A stretch of DNA of 64,000 nucleotides, from the NCBI GenBank assembly GCA_018826295.1, contig JAHJZX010000014.1, forward strand, positions 46,138-110,137, given 5' to 3'. Origin of the DNA: Gammaproteobacteria bacterium. GTDB lineage: Bacteria > Pseudomonadota > Gammaproteobacteria > Enterobacterales > Alteromonadaceae. Both the position numbers and the translations under genes were made by a program. Of this stretch, positions 34,006-44,414 are shown piece by piece. Every line of letters begins with the position of its first letter. The stretch's first letter is position 1. The notes under the pieces were generated by a model. The model was not told the DNA's origin, did no database searches, and worked only from the letters and a program-made list of their open reading frames with translations.

Positions 34006-34010
34006 ACCGG

Positions 34011-35672
34011 TTAGATCTTTTTGTATTTAATGCGGTGCGGCTGTAGTGCTTCTGCGCCATAAGTGGCTTTAAGCCAGGTTTCATAGTCTGAATAGTTGCC
34101 TTCAAAGAAGTTAACCTTACCTTCGTCGCGGTAATCCAGAATATGGGTGGCTATGCGGTCAAGAAACCAGCGGTCATGCGAGATCACCATAGCGCAGCCC
34201 GGGAAATCTAATATAGCGTTTTCCAGTGCCCGTAGAGTTTCAACGTCCAAATCGTTGGTTGGTTCATCGAGTAACAGCATGTTGCCGCCCGCTTTGAGTA
34301 GCGCGGCTAAATGCACACGGTTGCGCTCACCACCGGATAACTCGCCGATAAATTTCTGCTGATCGTTGCCTTTAAAATTAAAGCGGCCAACGTAAGCCCG
34401 GCTTGGGATCTGAAAGTTACCGATTTGCAGCATATCCTGACCGTTGGAAATTTCCTGCCACACGGTATTTTTCGGGTTCATGCTATCGCGGAACTGATCG
34501 ACACTGGCCAGTTGTACGGTATCGCCAACACTGATTTCACCGGAGTCGGCTTGTTCAGTGCCGGAAATCATTTTAAACAACGTGGATTTACCTGCACCGT
34601 TGGGACCGATAATGCCGACGATAGCACCTTTAGGAATGCTAAAGCTCAGATCGTCAATTAATAAACGGTCGCCAAAAGTTTTGCGCAAATGACTAACTTC
34701 CAGCACTTTATCACCCAGGCGTGGTCCAGGCGGAATAAACAGCTCATTAGTCTCGTTACGTTTTTGGAACTCCTGGCTTTGCAGCTCTTCAAAGCGTGCC
34801 ATCCGTGCTTTGCTTTTGGCATGACGGCCTTTGGGGTTAGTACGCACCCACTCCAATTCCTGCTTGATAGAGCGCTGCCGGGCATTTTCAGTTTTCTCTT
34901 CCTGCTGCAAACGGGCATCCTTTTGTTCCAGCCAGGACGAGTAGTTGCCTTCCCATGGAATACCTTCGCCACGGTCCAGCTCGAGGATCCAACCTGCAAC
35001 ATTATCGAGGAAGTAACGGTCGTGTGTAATCGCGACTACCGTGCCCGGGTAGTCGTGCAGGAAGCGCTCCAACCAGGCGACAGATTCTGCATCCAGGTGG
35101 TTGGTTGGTTCATCAAGTAGTAACATATCCGGGCGTTCTAATACCAGTCGGCAAATTGCCACACGACGACGTTCACCACCGGATAAGTGTTCAATTTTGG
35201 CATCCCAGGGCGGCAGGCGCAGCGAGTCGGCGGCGCGCTCCAGCGTATTTTCCAGGTTATGACCGTCTTTCGCCTGGATCAGAGCTTCGAGTTCGCCTTG
35301 TTCACGCGCTAAGGCGTCAAAGTCAGCATTTTCTTCAGCATAGGCTGCGTACACTTCATCTAAACGGGCAAAAGCTTGTTTAACATCGGCAACGGCCTCT
35401 TCCACAACTTCTTTAACAGTTTTGTTAGTATCCAGCTGAGGTTCCTGAGGCAGGTAACCAATTTTGGTTCCCGCCAGGGCCCGGGCCTCACCTTCAAACT
35501 CTTTATCAACACCGGCCATTATACGCAGCAGGGTTGATTTACCTGAACCGTTCAAACCGAGTACACCAATTTTGGCGCCCGGGAAAAACGACAGAGAAAT
35601 GTCTTTTAAAATTGTGCGTTTAGGTGGAACCACCTTAGACACGCGGTACATTGAATAAATATATTGCGCCAT
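34011..35672 (-). CDS. ettA: Energy-dependent translational throttle protein EttA (ABC-F)
   Basis: 553 residues from MAQYIYSM at 35672, the conserved N-terminus; an upstream in-frame ATG at 35759 adds 29 unrelated residues. Two ABC cassettes are seen. The first has Walker A GLNGSGKST and signature LSGGERRRVAI with DEPTNHLD. The second has GPNGAGKST, LSGGERNRVHL and DEPTNDLD. The linker between them (about 245-300, rich in Arg, Lys and Gln) is the P-site tRNA-interaction motif of ABC-F factors. EttA binds the ribosomal E site and holds back translation when ADP is high. Confidence 0.96.
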   Translation of the reverse strand: MAQYIYSMYRVSKVVPPKRTILKDISLSFFPGAKIGVLGLNGSGKSTLLRIMAGVDKEFEGEARALAGTKIGYLPQEPQLDTNKTVKEVVEEAVADVKQAFARLDEVYAAYAEENADFDALAREQGELEALIQAKDGHNLENTLERAADSLRLPPWDAKIEHLSGGERRRVAICRLVLERPDMLLLDEPTNHLDAESVAWLERFLHDYPGTVVAITHDRYFLDNVAGWILELDRGEGIPWEGNYSSWLEQKDARLQQEEKTENARQRSIKQELEWVRTNPKGRHAKSKARMARFEELQSQEFQKRNETNELFIPPGPRLGDKVLEVSHLRKTFGDRLLIDDLSFSIPKGAIVGIIGPNGAGKSTLFKMISGTEQADSGEISVGDTVQLASVDQFRDSMNPKNTVWQEISNGQDMLQIGNFQIPSRAYVGRFNFKGNDQQKFIGELSGGERNRVHLAALLKAGGNMLLLDEPTNDLDVETLRALENAILDFPGCAMVISHDRWFLDRIATHILDYRDEGKVNFFEGNYSDYETWLKATYGAEALQPHRIKYKKI

Positions 35673-35830
35673 GATGTTGTCTGGTCTCGTTAGCTGAAAC
35701 TGTGCGGCAAATTGTACGTTATTTTTTTGCCGCAGGGAAAGGCGCAGCGGCTTTGACAAGATAAAACTCGCTTTTGCGTCCTGCTTTCTGGTCTAATAGC
35801 AGGCAATATTTTAGCCAGGTGGAAATTAAT

Positions 35831-36184
35831 ATGAGTCAGTTTGCGCAAGATCCAAGTTTTCAGCGTTTTGTCGAAGAAGCTAAAACCCATGGTGTGGTAT
35901 ACGTGCTGGCCGACGGTGAAGATTTGCTGGTGGTTGAATCAGTAGAATTTGAAGACACCGATGTTATGCCATTCTGGTCTGACGAAGCTTCTGCAAAAGC
36001 GCATTGTTCTGACGAGTGGGCAGTTTACAAACCTGAAGCCATTCCACTGGATGTATTTTGCGAGGGCTGGTTAAAAGAAATGTATGACGATGGCGTGTTA
36101 ATTGGTACTAACTGGGATGAAAGTTTAAACGGCCCGGAAGTAGAACCGCGTGAACTACTTGAAGCGCTGTCTTTAGTGCAATAA
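35831..36184 (+). CDS. DUF2750-type acidic cytoplasmic protein
   Basis: 117 residues from the ATG at 35831, which follows a GGTGGAAATTA leader; a longer frame from 35774 adds a non-conserved stretch. The protein is short and very acidic. GVVYVLADGEDLLVVES and MPFWSDEASAKAHCSDEWA resemble the DUF2750 family, and LDVFCEGWLKEMYDDGVLIG follows. No catalytic motif is evident. Role unknown. It is divergent from ettA. Confidence 0.78.
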   Translation: MSQFAQDPSFQRFVEEAKTHGVVYVLADGEDLLVVESVEFEDTDVMPFWSDEASAKAHCSDEWAVYKPEAIPLDVFCEGWLKEMYDDGVLIGTNWDESLNGPEVEPRELLEALSLVQ

Positions 36185-36310
36185 TTCTGCCGTGTAACCT
36201 TGTCGCTGGCCGGCAAGGTTACACAAAAATGGCAAAAATAAGACTTTCCCCGTAAACTATCGGCTTTGACACTTCGTATAATGGTTTTTCACGCCGGTCT
36301 GGATTGAGTT

Positions 36311-36955
36311 ATGTTAGCAGAAGAAGCAATGTTGGTACGCAGTGCGTTGGAAGCGCAGGGGCTGGAAACGCCTATGCGCGACAATGGCTTATCGCGTGAT
36401 CAGAAGTACGAAAAAATCAACGCCTTGATGACTCAGGTAGTGAGCACACTGGGGCTGGATTTAACTGATGACAGTTTAAGCGAAACACCACATCGTATTG
36501 CTAAAATGTATGTCGATGAAATATTTGGTGGTTTAAACTACGCCAACTTTCCAAAAATTGCACTGATTGACAATAAAATGCAGGTAAAAGAGATGGTTAA
36601 GGTAAAGGATATTAGCTTTACCAGTACCTGCGAGCATCACTTTGTTACCATAGATGGCAGTGCGATGGTGGCCTATATTCCGGAAAAACGCATTATCGGT
36701 TTGTCAAAAATAAACCGTATCGTGCGGTTTTTTGCCCAGCGGCCACAAGTACAGGAGCGCTTGACGCAACAGATCCTGATTGCCCTACAAACCTTGCTGC
36801 AAACCAGTAATGTAGCCGTAACCATGGAAGCCGTGCATTATTGCGTTAAATCACGCGGCGTCATGGATGTTAACTCGAAAACCCAAACTACGGCATTGGG
36901 CGGGATTTTTAAAGATGATGCCCGTACCCGGGCTGAGTTTCTTGCCCGCTACTAA
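36311..36955 (+). CDS. folE: GTP cyclohydrolase I
   Basis: 214 residues, close to E. coli FolE along its length. It opens GTP to 7,8-dihydroneopterin triphosphate, the first step to folate. Landmarks are [33 protein letters not shown] (zinc Cys and active-site His), [20 protein letters not shown] and [13 protein letters not shown] (second zinc Cys). An intrinsic terminator follows. Confidence 0.97.
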   Translation: MLAEEAMLVRSALEAQGLETPMRDNGLSRDQKYEKINALMTQVVSTLGLDLTDDSLSETPHRIAKMYVDEIFGGLNYANFPKIALIDNKMQVKEMVKVKDISFTSTCEHHFVTIDGSAMVAYIPEKRIIGLSKINRIVRFFAQRPQVQERLTQQILIALQTLLQTSNVAVTMEAVHYCVKSRGVMDVNSKTQTTALGGIFKDDARTRAEFLARY

Positions 36956-36968
36956 CTGATGGTATTTT

Positions 36969-36992
36969 AGGCGCCTGCAGGCGCCTTTTTTA
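36969..36992 (+). terminator. Intrinsic terminator of folE
   Basis: AGGCGCC-TGCA-GGCGCCT with a T run after it. Confidence 0.88.
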
Positions 36993-37116
36993 ATTGCTGT
37001 ACCGCCTGTTGTTACTCCAGCCATTGTCAGAAATTTAACTTAACTTAGCAGCACTGGTACAGCCAGTTAGTTTGCAGTACTATCATTTTATCTAAGTCGT
37101 AATCTGGAAGTGGACA

Positions 37117-37965
37117 ATGATACCGGTAGAACTGATCTTACTGGCGTTAAGCCCGGTTTTTATCGGCTTTATCGCCTGGGAGTGGTACCGCTCACATCAG
37201 GCAGCCAATGGCGTCTATCGCTGGCAAGACAGCTTAGCCAACGCTGTGCTGGCGTTGCTGCATCAGGGCAGTGACATGCTGGCATTGCTGCTATTAATGC
37301 CATTTTTTCTCTGGTTACATCAGTTTAGACTGTTTGATATAGACTTAACGGCGGCGACGGTTGCGTTGGCGTTTTTGCTGCAGGATTTTTTGTATTACTG
37401 GTTTCATCGTGCATCGCACCATATTCGTTGGCTGTGGGCTTCGCATGTTGCTCACCATAGTTCGCGCCAAATGAACTTTAGCACGGCGTTACGGCAAAGC
37501 CTGACCTATCCGCTGTCTGGCATGTGGTTATTCTGGACTCCGATGATACTGCTGGGCTTTACACCGGCATTAGTATTTGCTGTTGTAGCGCTTAATCTGG
37601 CGTTTCAGTTTTTTGTTCATACTCAGGCAGTAAAACGGCTGGGATGGCTGGGATGGCTGGAGTGGCTATTTAATACACCGTCACATCACCGGGTACATCA
37701 TGCTTGTAACGCCGTTTATATTGATAAAAACTTTGCCGGCGTGTTGGTCATCTGGGATCGGTTATTTGGTACCTTTGTTGCGGAGCGCGCCGATGAACCC
37801 TGCCGTTATGGTATCACTGAAGATTTTAACTCGGATAACCCTCTTACCATTACCTTTTACGAATGGCGTAAAATGTTGTCTGAGGCCTTGAAACTGAGCT
37901 CTGTCAGGCAGTTGCCTGCAGTGCTGTTTGGTGCACCCAAAAAGGCAGGTAACGACGACAACTAA
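37117..37965 (+). CDS. Sterol desaturase / fatty acid hydroxylase family protein
   Basis: 282 residues with four or more membrane spans. The three His clusters of this di-iron family are all present: HRASHH near residue 97, HVAHHS near 110 and the C-terminal HHRVHH near 195. They face the cytoplasm and bind two irons for O2-dependent hydroxylation or desaturation of a lipid. Bacterial substrates are mostly unknown; candidates are carotenoids, fatty acids or ether lipids. Monocistronic. Confidence 0.88.
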   Translation: MIPVELILLALSPVFIGFIAWEWYRSHQAANGVYRWQDSLANAVLALLHQGSDMLALLLLMPFFLWLHQFRLFDIDLTAATVALAFLLQDFLYYWFHRASHHIRWLWASHVAHHSSRQMNFSTALRQSLTYPLSGMWLFWTPMILLGFTPALVFAVVALNLAFQFFVHTQAVKRLGWLGWLEWLFNTPSHHRVHHACNAVYIDKNFAGVLVIWDRLFGTFVAERADEPCRYGITEDFNSDNPLTITFYEWRKMLSEALKLSSVRQLPAVLFGAPKKAGNDDN

Positions 37966-38078
37966 AGGCCCCATGTGACAGTGTAAATATATCTTTGCGC
38001 ACTTTATCGCAGGAAAGCGGCAAGGCAGAATTTTATGCACTACGCTTGTAGCAAGCTTATAACGCCTTGAGGTGTAAT

Positions 38079-38885
38079 ATGAAAATGTACAAGCTGCTGG
38101 TTGTCGTTATGGTTTTATTATCCGGTTGTAAGCCAGTTACCCAAACTGACGCTGTTACTGTTACAGAGCCCGCTGCCCCCGCCGCCCCATCCTGTGTGAT
38201 GACTCTTGGGATGGATGCCTGGGAGCCTTATCAATATATGACCGTTGGCAATTCACCTACAGGTTTAGATGTCGAACTGGTAAAAGCGGTAGCCGATAAA
38301 ATGGGCTGTAACCTTAATGTGGTGCAAGGCAGTTGGCTGGAGCTGTTGAAGCTGCTCAAAGACGGTGAAATAGATTTTGTGCTGGGAGCCTCACAGACGG
38401 AAGAGCGTAAAGAGTTTGCTTATTTTTCAGAGCCATACCGGCAAGAGCGCTTTCAGCTCTACGTGCGTAAAAATGATGCTGAGCAGCCGTTTTCTGATTT
38501 AAAAAGCTTTTTAGCCGCAGGCCATAAAGTTGGCATCGTCAATGAGTATTACTATGGCGATGAAGTGGCCAGCCTGTATGCCGATGAAGCACTACGCAGC
38601 AAATTTGTCGGCGCTATTATCAGCGAACTGAATATGGCGCGCTTGCTGGATGAAGAAATAGATGGTTTGCTGGAAGACAGTTTTGTTGGCGCCTCGATTT
38701 TGCGCCGTAAAGGACTGGACAAATATATTGAGCCGCACAGCATCAGCATGGGCAGTTCCGATGTGTTTGTAATGTTTTCTAAGGCATCGGTAGAGGAGCA
38801 GCAGGTACAGCAGTTTAATCAGGCTTTGCAGCAGTTGCGCAGCGACGGTGCTTACAACCGGCTATTGGAAAAATATAGCAATTAA
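38079..38885 (+). CDS. Solute-binding-like lipoprotein (SBP family 3)
   Basis: 268 residues from the ATG at 38079, which has a GAGGTG ribosome site; an in-frame ATG at 38067 is less well placed. The lipobox is VLLSGC (Cys 17). The family-3 binding fold is shown by [53 protein letters not shown] and FAYFSEPYR. These contact amino acids in transport proteins. No permease genes are nearby, so it may be an orphan receptor. Its stop overlaps the convergent mutH stop by a few bases. Confidence 0.82.
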   Translation: MKMYKLLVVVMVLLSGCKPVTQTDAVTVTEPAAPAAPSCVMTLGMDAWEPYQYMTVGNSPTGLDVELVKAVADKMGCNLNVVQGSWLELLKLLKDGEIDFVLGASQTEERKEFAYFSEPYRQERFQLYVRKNDAEQPFSDLKSFLAAGHKVGIVNEYYYGDEVASLYADEALRSKFVGAIISELNMARLLDEEIDGLLEDSFVGASILRRKGLDKYIEPHSISMGSSDVFVMFSKASVEEQQVQQFNQALQQLRSDGAYNRLLEKYSN

Positions 38886-39553
38886 ACGCTATTAAAGTGT
38901 TGTTGCAAAATAGCGGCGGTGAAACCAGCTTTAAGGTAAAAGCCCCGTGGTAGGGTGAAAATAGGCTCGCCCGATGCGCCTACCGCTTGTGTCAGGGCTT
39001 TGCTGTTAGCGGCTTTTGGTCGTAGTTGTAACACCTTGCCCTGAGCGCCGCGAATGTTGGCTATGCCACCCAGTGTGATTTGCTCCATTAGCTCTTCCCA
39101 GTCTTGTTGCAGCAATTGCAACTGGGTTGGGCTGGGCTGCCATAAAAAGCCGGTTCCTACCATACGCTGCGCTAAGGGGATCTGTCGCTCTGCCAGTATC
39201 GGCACCCAAAGGACATGTTGCAGTTTCTGACAAACCCAGGAATCTTGCCATTGCAAACCGGCGACACCTGTTAGCGGGGCCACACATACATAGGTGCTTT
39301 CTAAAGGTTTACCGGATTGATCAATCGGCAGGGTTTTTAATTCAATGCCCAAAGCAGGGAAATCAGGTTCTGCTTTTGAACCGGCAGTTGCGCCCAGCGT
39401 ATGCTCCAGCAACTGGCCCACCCAGCCTTTATCGCGTTGCAGATTAGCTGGCACAGCTATACCGGCTGAGGCAGCAATTTGTCCCAGCGTTAAGCCGGCC
39501 AACGTCTGACAACGTTGCAATAACTCGGTGCTTGATTGCGGTGCGGTGGGCAT
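38882..39553 (-). CDS. mutH: DNA mismatch-repair endonuclease MutH
   Basis: 223 residues from the ATG at 39553; the open frame continues upstream, but conserved MutH sequence starts near [20 protein letters not shown]. It nicks the unmethylated strand at hemimethylated GATC sites when called by MutS and MutL. The catalytic D-(X)n-E-X-K is seen in [45 protein letters not shown] and [16 protein letters not shown] match E. coli MutH. Its presence implies a Dam-type methylation system elsewhere. Confidence 0.95.
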   Translation of the reverse strand: MPTAPQSSTELLQRCQTLAGLTLGQIAASAGIAVPANLQRDKGWVGQLLEHTLGATAGSKAEPDFPALGIELKTLPIDQSGKPLESTYVCVAPLTGVAGLQWQDSWVCQKLQHVLWVPILAERQIPLAQRMVGTGFLWQPSPTQLQLLQQDWEELMEQITLGGIANIRGAQGKVLQLRPKAANSKALTQAVGASGEPIFTLPRGFYLKAGFTAAILQQHFNSV

Positions 39554-39632
39554 ATAGGGATCACTGATTACAGATTTGAATACGCTAGCATTTTTTTGTC
39601 TGCAGCGCTGCTTAAAAACACAGCAAACTAAC

Positions 39633-39838
39633 TTGTGCACAGTCAGTTTTGTCTGTTTAAACCATGCTTATTTACGTAACTACATGATTTATATTTGATA
39701 TTTTGATTTTTTTTGTTGGGTGTTTACTAGGCAAACGAAGTTATGCAGTGACTATAATGTGGTTATGCACGATTTTATCAACAGAGTCTGTGAAAAAGTG
39801 CACATGGCCTATTCGAGATAAGGCGTAGTTGTGGATAA
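39633..39838. promoter_or_regulatory. AT-rich intergenic region with DnaA-box-like 9-mers
   Basis: The gap between mutH and rppH (39554-39933) holds no gene. It contains one perfect DnaA box on the minus strand (39830-39838, TTATCCACA when read in reverse) and three single-mismatch copies: TTGTGCACA (39633-39641), TTATGCACG (39763-39771) and TTATCAACA (39775-39783). Between the first and the rest lies a long T-rich run (about 39685-39720). This may be a DnaA-responsive promoter region. It is not at a typical oriC locus. Confidence 0.4.
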
Positions 39839-39933
39839 CTATGTAAAACTGCCGGTGTAAATTCCGTTTGCCGAACTGGCGACTTTATGAAAGAATCCTT
39901 TACATAGTATTTTATGATCCGCCAGAGGTTTGT

Positions 39934-40437
39934 GTGATCGATGCCGAAGGGTTTCGCGCCAACGTCGGCATAGTAATTTGTAATCACCATGGACAGGTGT
40001 TTTGGGCAAAACGGTATGGTCAGCATTCCTGGCAATACCCACAAGGTGGCATTGATGACGGTGAAACGCCCGAGCAAGCCATGTACCGAGAGTTGCACGA
40101 AGAAGTGGGTCTTACTGCTAAAGATGTGGAAATTATTGCCACAACCAAACATTGGTTGAGGTATAAATTACCCAAGCGGCTCATTCGTAAAGACAGCAAC
40201 CCGGTTTGTATTGGCCAGAAACAAAAATGGTTTTTGTTGCGACTGACTTGTGCTGACGAAGATGTAAACTTGTTAAAGACTACTCACCCGGAGTTTGATA
40301 GTTGGCGCTGGGTTAGCTACTGGTATCCGGTGCGACAGGTGGTAGCGTTTAAACGCGAAGTTTACCGTAAAGTGATGAAAGAATTTGCCCCGGTTGCTTT
40401 GCCATTTATCCGTCGTGATGTCAGGAAAAAGAGTTAG
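39934..40437 (+). CDS. rppH: RNA pyrophosphohydrolase (Nudix)
   Basis: 167 residues. The GTG at 39934 is the start: [17 protein letters not shown] aligns with the E. coli N-terminus ([17 protein letters not shown]), and an AGAGG ribosome site lies 5 bases before. The Nudix box is [20 protein letters not shown] followed by VG. It removes pyrophosphate from 5'-triphosphate mRNA ends and starts RNase E decay. [12 protein letters not shown] and [12 protein letters not shown] are other conserved parts. In E. coli it also sits just before ptsP, as here. Confidence 0.96.
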   Translation: MIDAEGFRANVGIVICNHHGQVFWAKRYGQHSWQYPQGGIDDGETPEQAMYRELHEEVGLTAKDVEIIATTKHWLRYKLPKRLIRKDSNPVCIGQKQKWFLLRLTCADEDVNLLKTTHPEFDSWRWVSYWYPVRQVVAFKREVYRKVMKEFAPVALPFIRRDVRKKS

Positions 40438-40480
40438 CTAAACCGTTCAGTCCATTCAATAAACTGAAAATGGGGCTCTT

Positions 40481-42739
40481 ATGTTAGGCCAGTTAAGGCG
40501 CATAGTTCAGGATGTTGCCCAGGAACCAGTTTTGCAGAATGCGCTAACTGGCCTGGTAAGCAGCGTGAAACAGGCACTGACAACCGAGTGTTGTTCGGTT
40601 TACCTTGCTGACTATGAACAACAGCATTTTATGTTAATGGCAACTGACGGCCTGAACCCTGATGCCATCGGCAAAATTGCTATTGGCTTTTCGGAAGGGC
40701 TGATAGGTTGGGTTGGCCAACGCGAAGAGCCCATTAATCTGGCTAAAGCCCAGTTACATCCCCGATTTAAAGTGACACCTGAGGTCAGTGAAGACCGTTT
40801 TTCCGCTTTTCTTGGTTGCCCTATCATCCATCACCGTAAGGTCTTAGGCGTGCTGACGATTCAGCAGGCAGTAGATCGGGTATTTAACGAAGACGAAGAA
40901 TCCTTTCTCGTTACCTTGGCGGCGCAATTGGCCTCAGTGCTGGCCAATGCGGAAATGCGTCAGGCAGCAAGTGAGAGCAATAAAAATCAAACGCAAAATG
41001 GCCAACTTAAAGGCTTGCCCGGTGCGCCGGGAATAGCGATTGGCCAGGCTCATATTCTTGAACCAGCTAACGACTTTAATGCCATATCATTGAAACGTTC
41101 TGATGAGCCGGACAAGGAACTGGCACATTTTTATCGGGCAGTAAAAATTACCAAAGCTGAGTTTAACCGGCTGGCAGAGCGGATGAGCGGCCATTTACCG
41201 CCCGATGCACTGGCAATATTTGATGTGTATCACCAGTTGCTGGATGCTGCCAGTTTGGGCCGTGAAATTGAACAGCAAATCGCAGAAGGTTGGTGCGCTA
41301 AAAGTGCGTTAAAAAGGGTAGTGGAGAAATTCGCCCGCCAGTTTGATGATATGGACGATAGTTACCTGCGCGAGCGTGGTACTGATATTCGCGATCTTGG
41401 CCAGCGGGTATTAAACAATTTGCTGGATACCGAACAGCGCAAAATAAAATTGCCGGATAAAGTGGTGCTGGTAGCCGACAACGTTACCGCGACTATGCTG
41501 GCAGAAGTACCGCGTGAGCAGCTGGTAGCGATAGTGTCGCTGAAGGGCTCGGTAAACTCCCATGCTGCTATTATGGCACGTGCTTTAGGCATACCAGCCG
41601 TAATGGCGGTGGATGAATTACCCCTGTTGCACTGGCAGGGACAGCGGCTGATTGTCGATGGTTATCATGGCCATATACTTTTATCGCCGGCAGAAGCCAT
41701 TTGCAATGAGTACCAGCAGCTAATTACGGAAGATGCGGTGCTAAGTGCTGCTTATCAGCAGGAAATAGGCTTACCGTCGCAGTCTGCCTGTGGTAAGCGA
41801 TTTAGCCTGATGGTTAACTCTGGCCTGGCGATTGAGCTGGAAACGACAGCGCCGCAGTTTACTGATGGCGTCGGCCTGTACCGCACGGAATTCCCGTTTA
41901 TCATGCGTAGCCGTTTTCCGACTGAGCAAGAGCAGGTAGAGTTATACCGCAAGGTACTGGAAATGTATCCTGGCCGTCCGGTTATTATGCGGACATTGGA
42001 TGTTGGCGGCGATAAAGCCCTGCCATATTTTAGTATCGTCGAAGAGAACCCGTTTTTGGGCTGGCGGGGTATCCGCCTGACGCTGGATCATCCGGAAATC
42101 TTCCTGGTACAAATACGCGCAATGCTGAAAGCTAATCTGGCATTGGATAATTTGTATATTTTGCTGCCGATGATTTCTGATCTGGCAGAAGTAGATGAAT
42201 CATTGCGGTTGATTAAACAAGCCTGTTTTGAAGTCAGTGACGAGCTGGCGATAGAATTGCCCAAACCGCAGGTTGGCGTAATGATTGAAGTGCCGTCCAT
42301 TATGTATCAGTTACCGGAGCTGGCCCGCAAGGTAGATTTCTGCTCAATAGGTACTAACGACTTAACCCAATATTTGTTAGCGGTAGATCGCAATAACCCC
42401 AGGGTTGCCAGCTTGTATGATGCAATGCATCCTGCAGTGCTTAGGGCTTTATACCAATTGGTACAACAAGCACAAGGTTTGCAGTTTGCCATCAGTGTGT
42501 GTGGTGAATTGGCCGGTGAGCCGGCAGGGGTGTTGTTGTTAGCCGCTATGGGCTATAGCAGCTTCAGTATGAACAGCAGCAATTTAGCAAAAATAAAGTG
42601 GTTGCTACGCCGGGTTGAAATGTCTGAACTGGCATTACTATTGCCCGAAGTGCTAGCATGTACCTCTGCCAAGCATGTAAGGCTACATATTCATCGCTTT
42701 CTTGAACAAAAACAGTTGCTTACTCAGCTTCGGGCATAA
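40481..42739 (+). CDS. ptsP: Phosphoenolpyruvate-protein phosphotransferase PtsP (EI-Ntr)
   Basis: 752 residues. An N-terminal GAF domain (about 1-165) is followed by the EI domains. The phospho-accepting His is in KGSVNSHAAIMARALG near residue 361. The PEP-binding barrel has GVGLYRTEFPFIMR, VIMRTLDVGGDKALPY, GWRGIRL, MIEVPSIMYQL, SIGTNDLTQYLLAVDR and ISVCGELAG. This is the first enzyme of the nitrogen-related phosphotransfer chain (PtsP-PtsO-PtsN). The GAF domain binds glutamine in the enterobacterial form. Confidence 0.95.
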   Translation: MLGQLRRIVQDVAQEPVLQNALTGLVSSVKQALTTECCSVYLADYEQQHFMLMATDGLNPDAIGKIAIGFSEGLIGWVGQREEPINLAKAQLHPRFKVTPEVSEDRFSAFLGCPIIHHRKVLGVLTIQQAVDRVFNEDEESFLVTLAAQLASVLANAEMRQAASESNKNQTQNGQLKGLPGAPGIAIGQAHILEPANDFNAISLKRSDEPDKELAHFYRAVKITKAEFNRLAERMSGHLPPDALAIFDVYHQLLDAASLGREIEQQIAEGWCAKSALKRVVEKFARQFDDMDDSYLRERGTDIRDLGQRVLNNLLDTEQRKIKLPDKVVLVADNVTATMLAEVPREQLVAIVSLKGSVNSHAAIMARALGIPAVMAVDELPLLHWQGQRLIVDGYHGHILLSPAEAICNEYQQLITEDAVLSAAYQQEIGLPSQSACGKRFSLMVNSGLAIELETTAPQFTDGVGLYRTEFPFIMRSRFPTEQEQVELYRKVLEMYPGRPVIMRTLDVGGDKALPYFSIVEENPFLGWRGIRLTLDHPEIFLVQIRAMLKANLALDNLYILLPMISDLAEVDESLRLIKQACFEVSDELAIELPKPQVGVMIEVPSIMYQLPELARKVDFCSIGTNDLTQYLLAVDRNNPRVASLYDAMHPAVLRALYQLVQQAQGLQFAISVCGELAGEPAGVLLLAAMGYSSFSMNSSNLAKIKWLLRRVEMSELALLLPEVLACTSAKHVRLHIHRFLEQKQLLTQLRA

Positions 42740-42756
42740 GGCTCCGTTAGGTTGCT

Positions 42757-43587
42757 GTGCGTTTAAACGGCCAATTTCAGGTTGAGTTTATAGTGTTTAG
42801 TATTTTTATTATCACCTTGTTCCTCGGTGCCGCTGTTGGTTTTATGGCTGGCTTACTTGGGATTGGCGGCGGGCTTTTGATCGTGCCGGTACTAGTGATG
42901 TTGCTACCCGCCTTTGATGTCGTCAGCCAATCAGATGCAATTTTAGTCGCTGTGGCGACATCTCTGGCGTCGATTATCGTTACCGCGACCTCTTCCGTAA
43001 GGGCGCACCATAAGATGGACAATGTACCCTGGGCTATCGCCACGCCAGTTGTTGTTGGTGCTGCCTGTGGTGCCTGGTTTGTCGGATACCTTGCCCATTT
43101 AGTTGGTGGTCAGCTATTGCAGATGTTTTTTGGCATAGCTGTACTATTGCTGGCGGCCAGAATGCTTGGCTCGCGCTCAGTTATAGGCAGTAAACCTTTA
43201 CCTGGCCGGTGCGCTACCGGCGCAATTTCTGTAGTGCTTGGCGGGCTGGCCAGTTTATTGGGTATTGGTGGTGGCGCGTTGTTTGTACCGGTATTAAATT
43301 ATTATTCTGTTGATATGCGCCGGGCTATTGGCTGTGCTGCAGCCAGTGGCATAGCAATAGCTATTTTTGGTACTCTGGGCTACGTAATTGCCGGCTGGCG
43401 GCACTACCAGTTTGAACATGGGTTTATTGGTTATATCTACATACCGGCTTTGTTAGGTATAGTGTCCACTTCTGTATTTACGGCTCCGCTTGGGGCGCGT
43501 ATGACACAACGTTTACCGCTTTTGACCGTTAAGCGGGTATTTGGCGTATTTTTATTGCTGGTATCGCTAAAAATGATACTCAGTTAA
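42757..43587 (+). CDS. TauE/SafE-family anion exporter
   Basis: 276 residues with about eight membrane helices. The duplicated family motif is clear: [17 protein letters not shown] in the first half and [16 protein letters not shown] in the second. Family members carry sulfite, taurine or other sulfonates, or are predicted to. The order ptsP-this gene-lgt-thyA also occurs in other gammaproteobacteria. A GTG at 42757 is used as start, but a later GTG at 42793 near the first helix is also possible. Confidence 0.87.
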   Translation: MRLNGQFQVEFIVFSIFIITLFLGAAVGFMAGLLGIGGGLLIVPVLVMLLPAFDVVSQSDAILVAVATSLASIIVTATSSVRAHHKMDNVPWAIATPVVVGAACGAWFVGYLAHLVGGQLLQMFFGIAVLLLAARMLGSRSVIGSKPLPGRCATGAISVVLGGLASLLGIGGGALFVPVLNYYSVDMRRAIGCAAASGIAIAIFGTLGYVIAGWRHYQFEHGFIGYIYIPALLGIVSTSVFTAPLGARMTQRLPLLTVKRVFGVFLLLVSLKMILS

Positions 43588-43595
43588 GGGGAGTT

Positions 43596-44414
43596 ATGTC
43601 GGCAAGTTATTTTACGTTTCCACAAATTGACCCGGTGATATATAGCCTGGGTCCAGTCAGCCTGCGTTGGTATGGCTTAATGTATCTGGTCGCTTTTGGC
43701 CTGGCCTGGTGGCTGGCAAACCGTGCAGCAAAAAAGCCGGGCTCGGGGTGGACTGAGCAACAGGTCAGTGATCTGTTGTTTATCGGCTTTCTTGGGGTAA
43801 TCCTCGGCGGTCGGGTTGGCTACGTATTGTTTTATCAGTTTGATTTGTTTTTAGCAGATCCCTTGTATCTGGTTAAAATCTGGACCGGCGGCATGTCGTT
43901 TCATGGCGGTTTGCTCGGGGTTTTGCTGGCAATGACCTGGTTTGCTAAACGCAATAATAAAGGCTTTCTGCAATTAGGAGACTTTGTCGCACCGCTTATT
44001 CCACTTGGCCTGGCCGCCGGCCGGCTGGGCAACTTTATCAACGCTGAACTCTGGGGCCGCACCACAGATGTGCCCTGGGCTGTGTTGTTTCCAAACGCCG
44101 GCGCATTGCCGCGTCATCCGTCTCAGTTATACGAATTCGCCCTGGAAGGACTAGTGCTGTTTGCACTGATCATGCTGTATCGGCGTGTCAACCCGCCAAC
44201 AGGTAGTCTGGGCGGCTTATTTTTAGCGGGCTATGGCAGCGCGCGGTTTTATGTTGAGTTTTATCGTGAGCCGGATGCGCACCTGGGCGTGTTATCGGCG
44301 GGGATGTCGATGGGGCAGTGGTTATCCTTGCCAATGATTATCGCGGGTATAGGTCTTATTATTTACGCTTATAGTACCGGCAGCAAAGTAAACAAACGGG
44401 TATCAGAAACATGA
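43596..44414 (+). CDS. lgt: Prolipoprotein diacylglyceryl transferase
   Basis: 272 residues, inner-membrane enzyme with seven spans. It moves diacylglyceryl from phosphatidylglycerol to the lipobox Cys of prolipoproteins. Landmarks are [12 protein letters not shown], the [15 protein letters not shown] loop and the signature [18 protein letters not shown], with [12 protein letters not shown] near the end. It serves the several lipoproteins encoded in this window. It overlaps thyA by 4 bases. Confidence 0.97.
   Translation: MSASYFTFPQIDPVIYSLGPVSLRWYGLMYLVAFGLAWWLANRAAKKPGSGWTEQQVSDLLFIGFLGVILGGRVGYVLFYQFDLFLADPLYLVKIWTGGMSFHGGLLGVLLAMTWFAKRNNKGFLQLGDFVAPLIPLGLAAGRLGNFINAELWGRTTDVPWAVLFPNAGALPRHPSQLYEFALEGLVLFALIMLYRRVNPPTGSLGGLFLAGYGSARFYVEFYREPDAHLGVLSAGMSMGQWLSLPMIIAGIGLIIYAYSTGSKVNKRVSET

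Noticed and set aside
39633..39933. Possible chromosomal origin of replication
   Set aside because: The DnaA-box-like sites and AT-rich run are suggestive, but none of the usual oriC neighbours (dnaA, dnaN, mnmG, rpmH) is present, and only one box is perfect. Kept as a DnaA-responsive candidate only.
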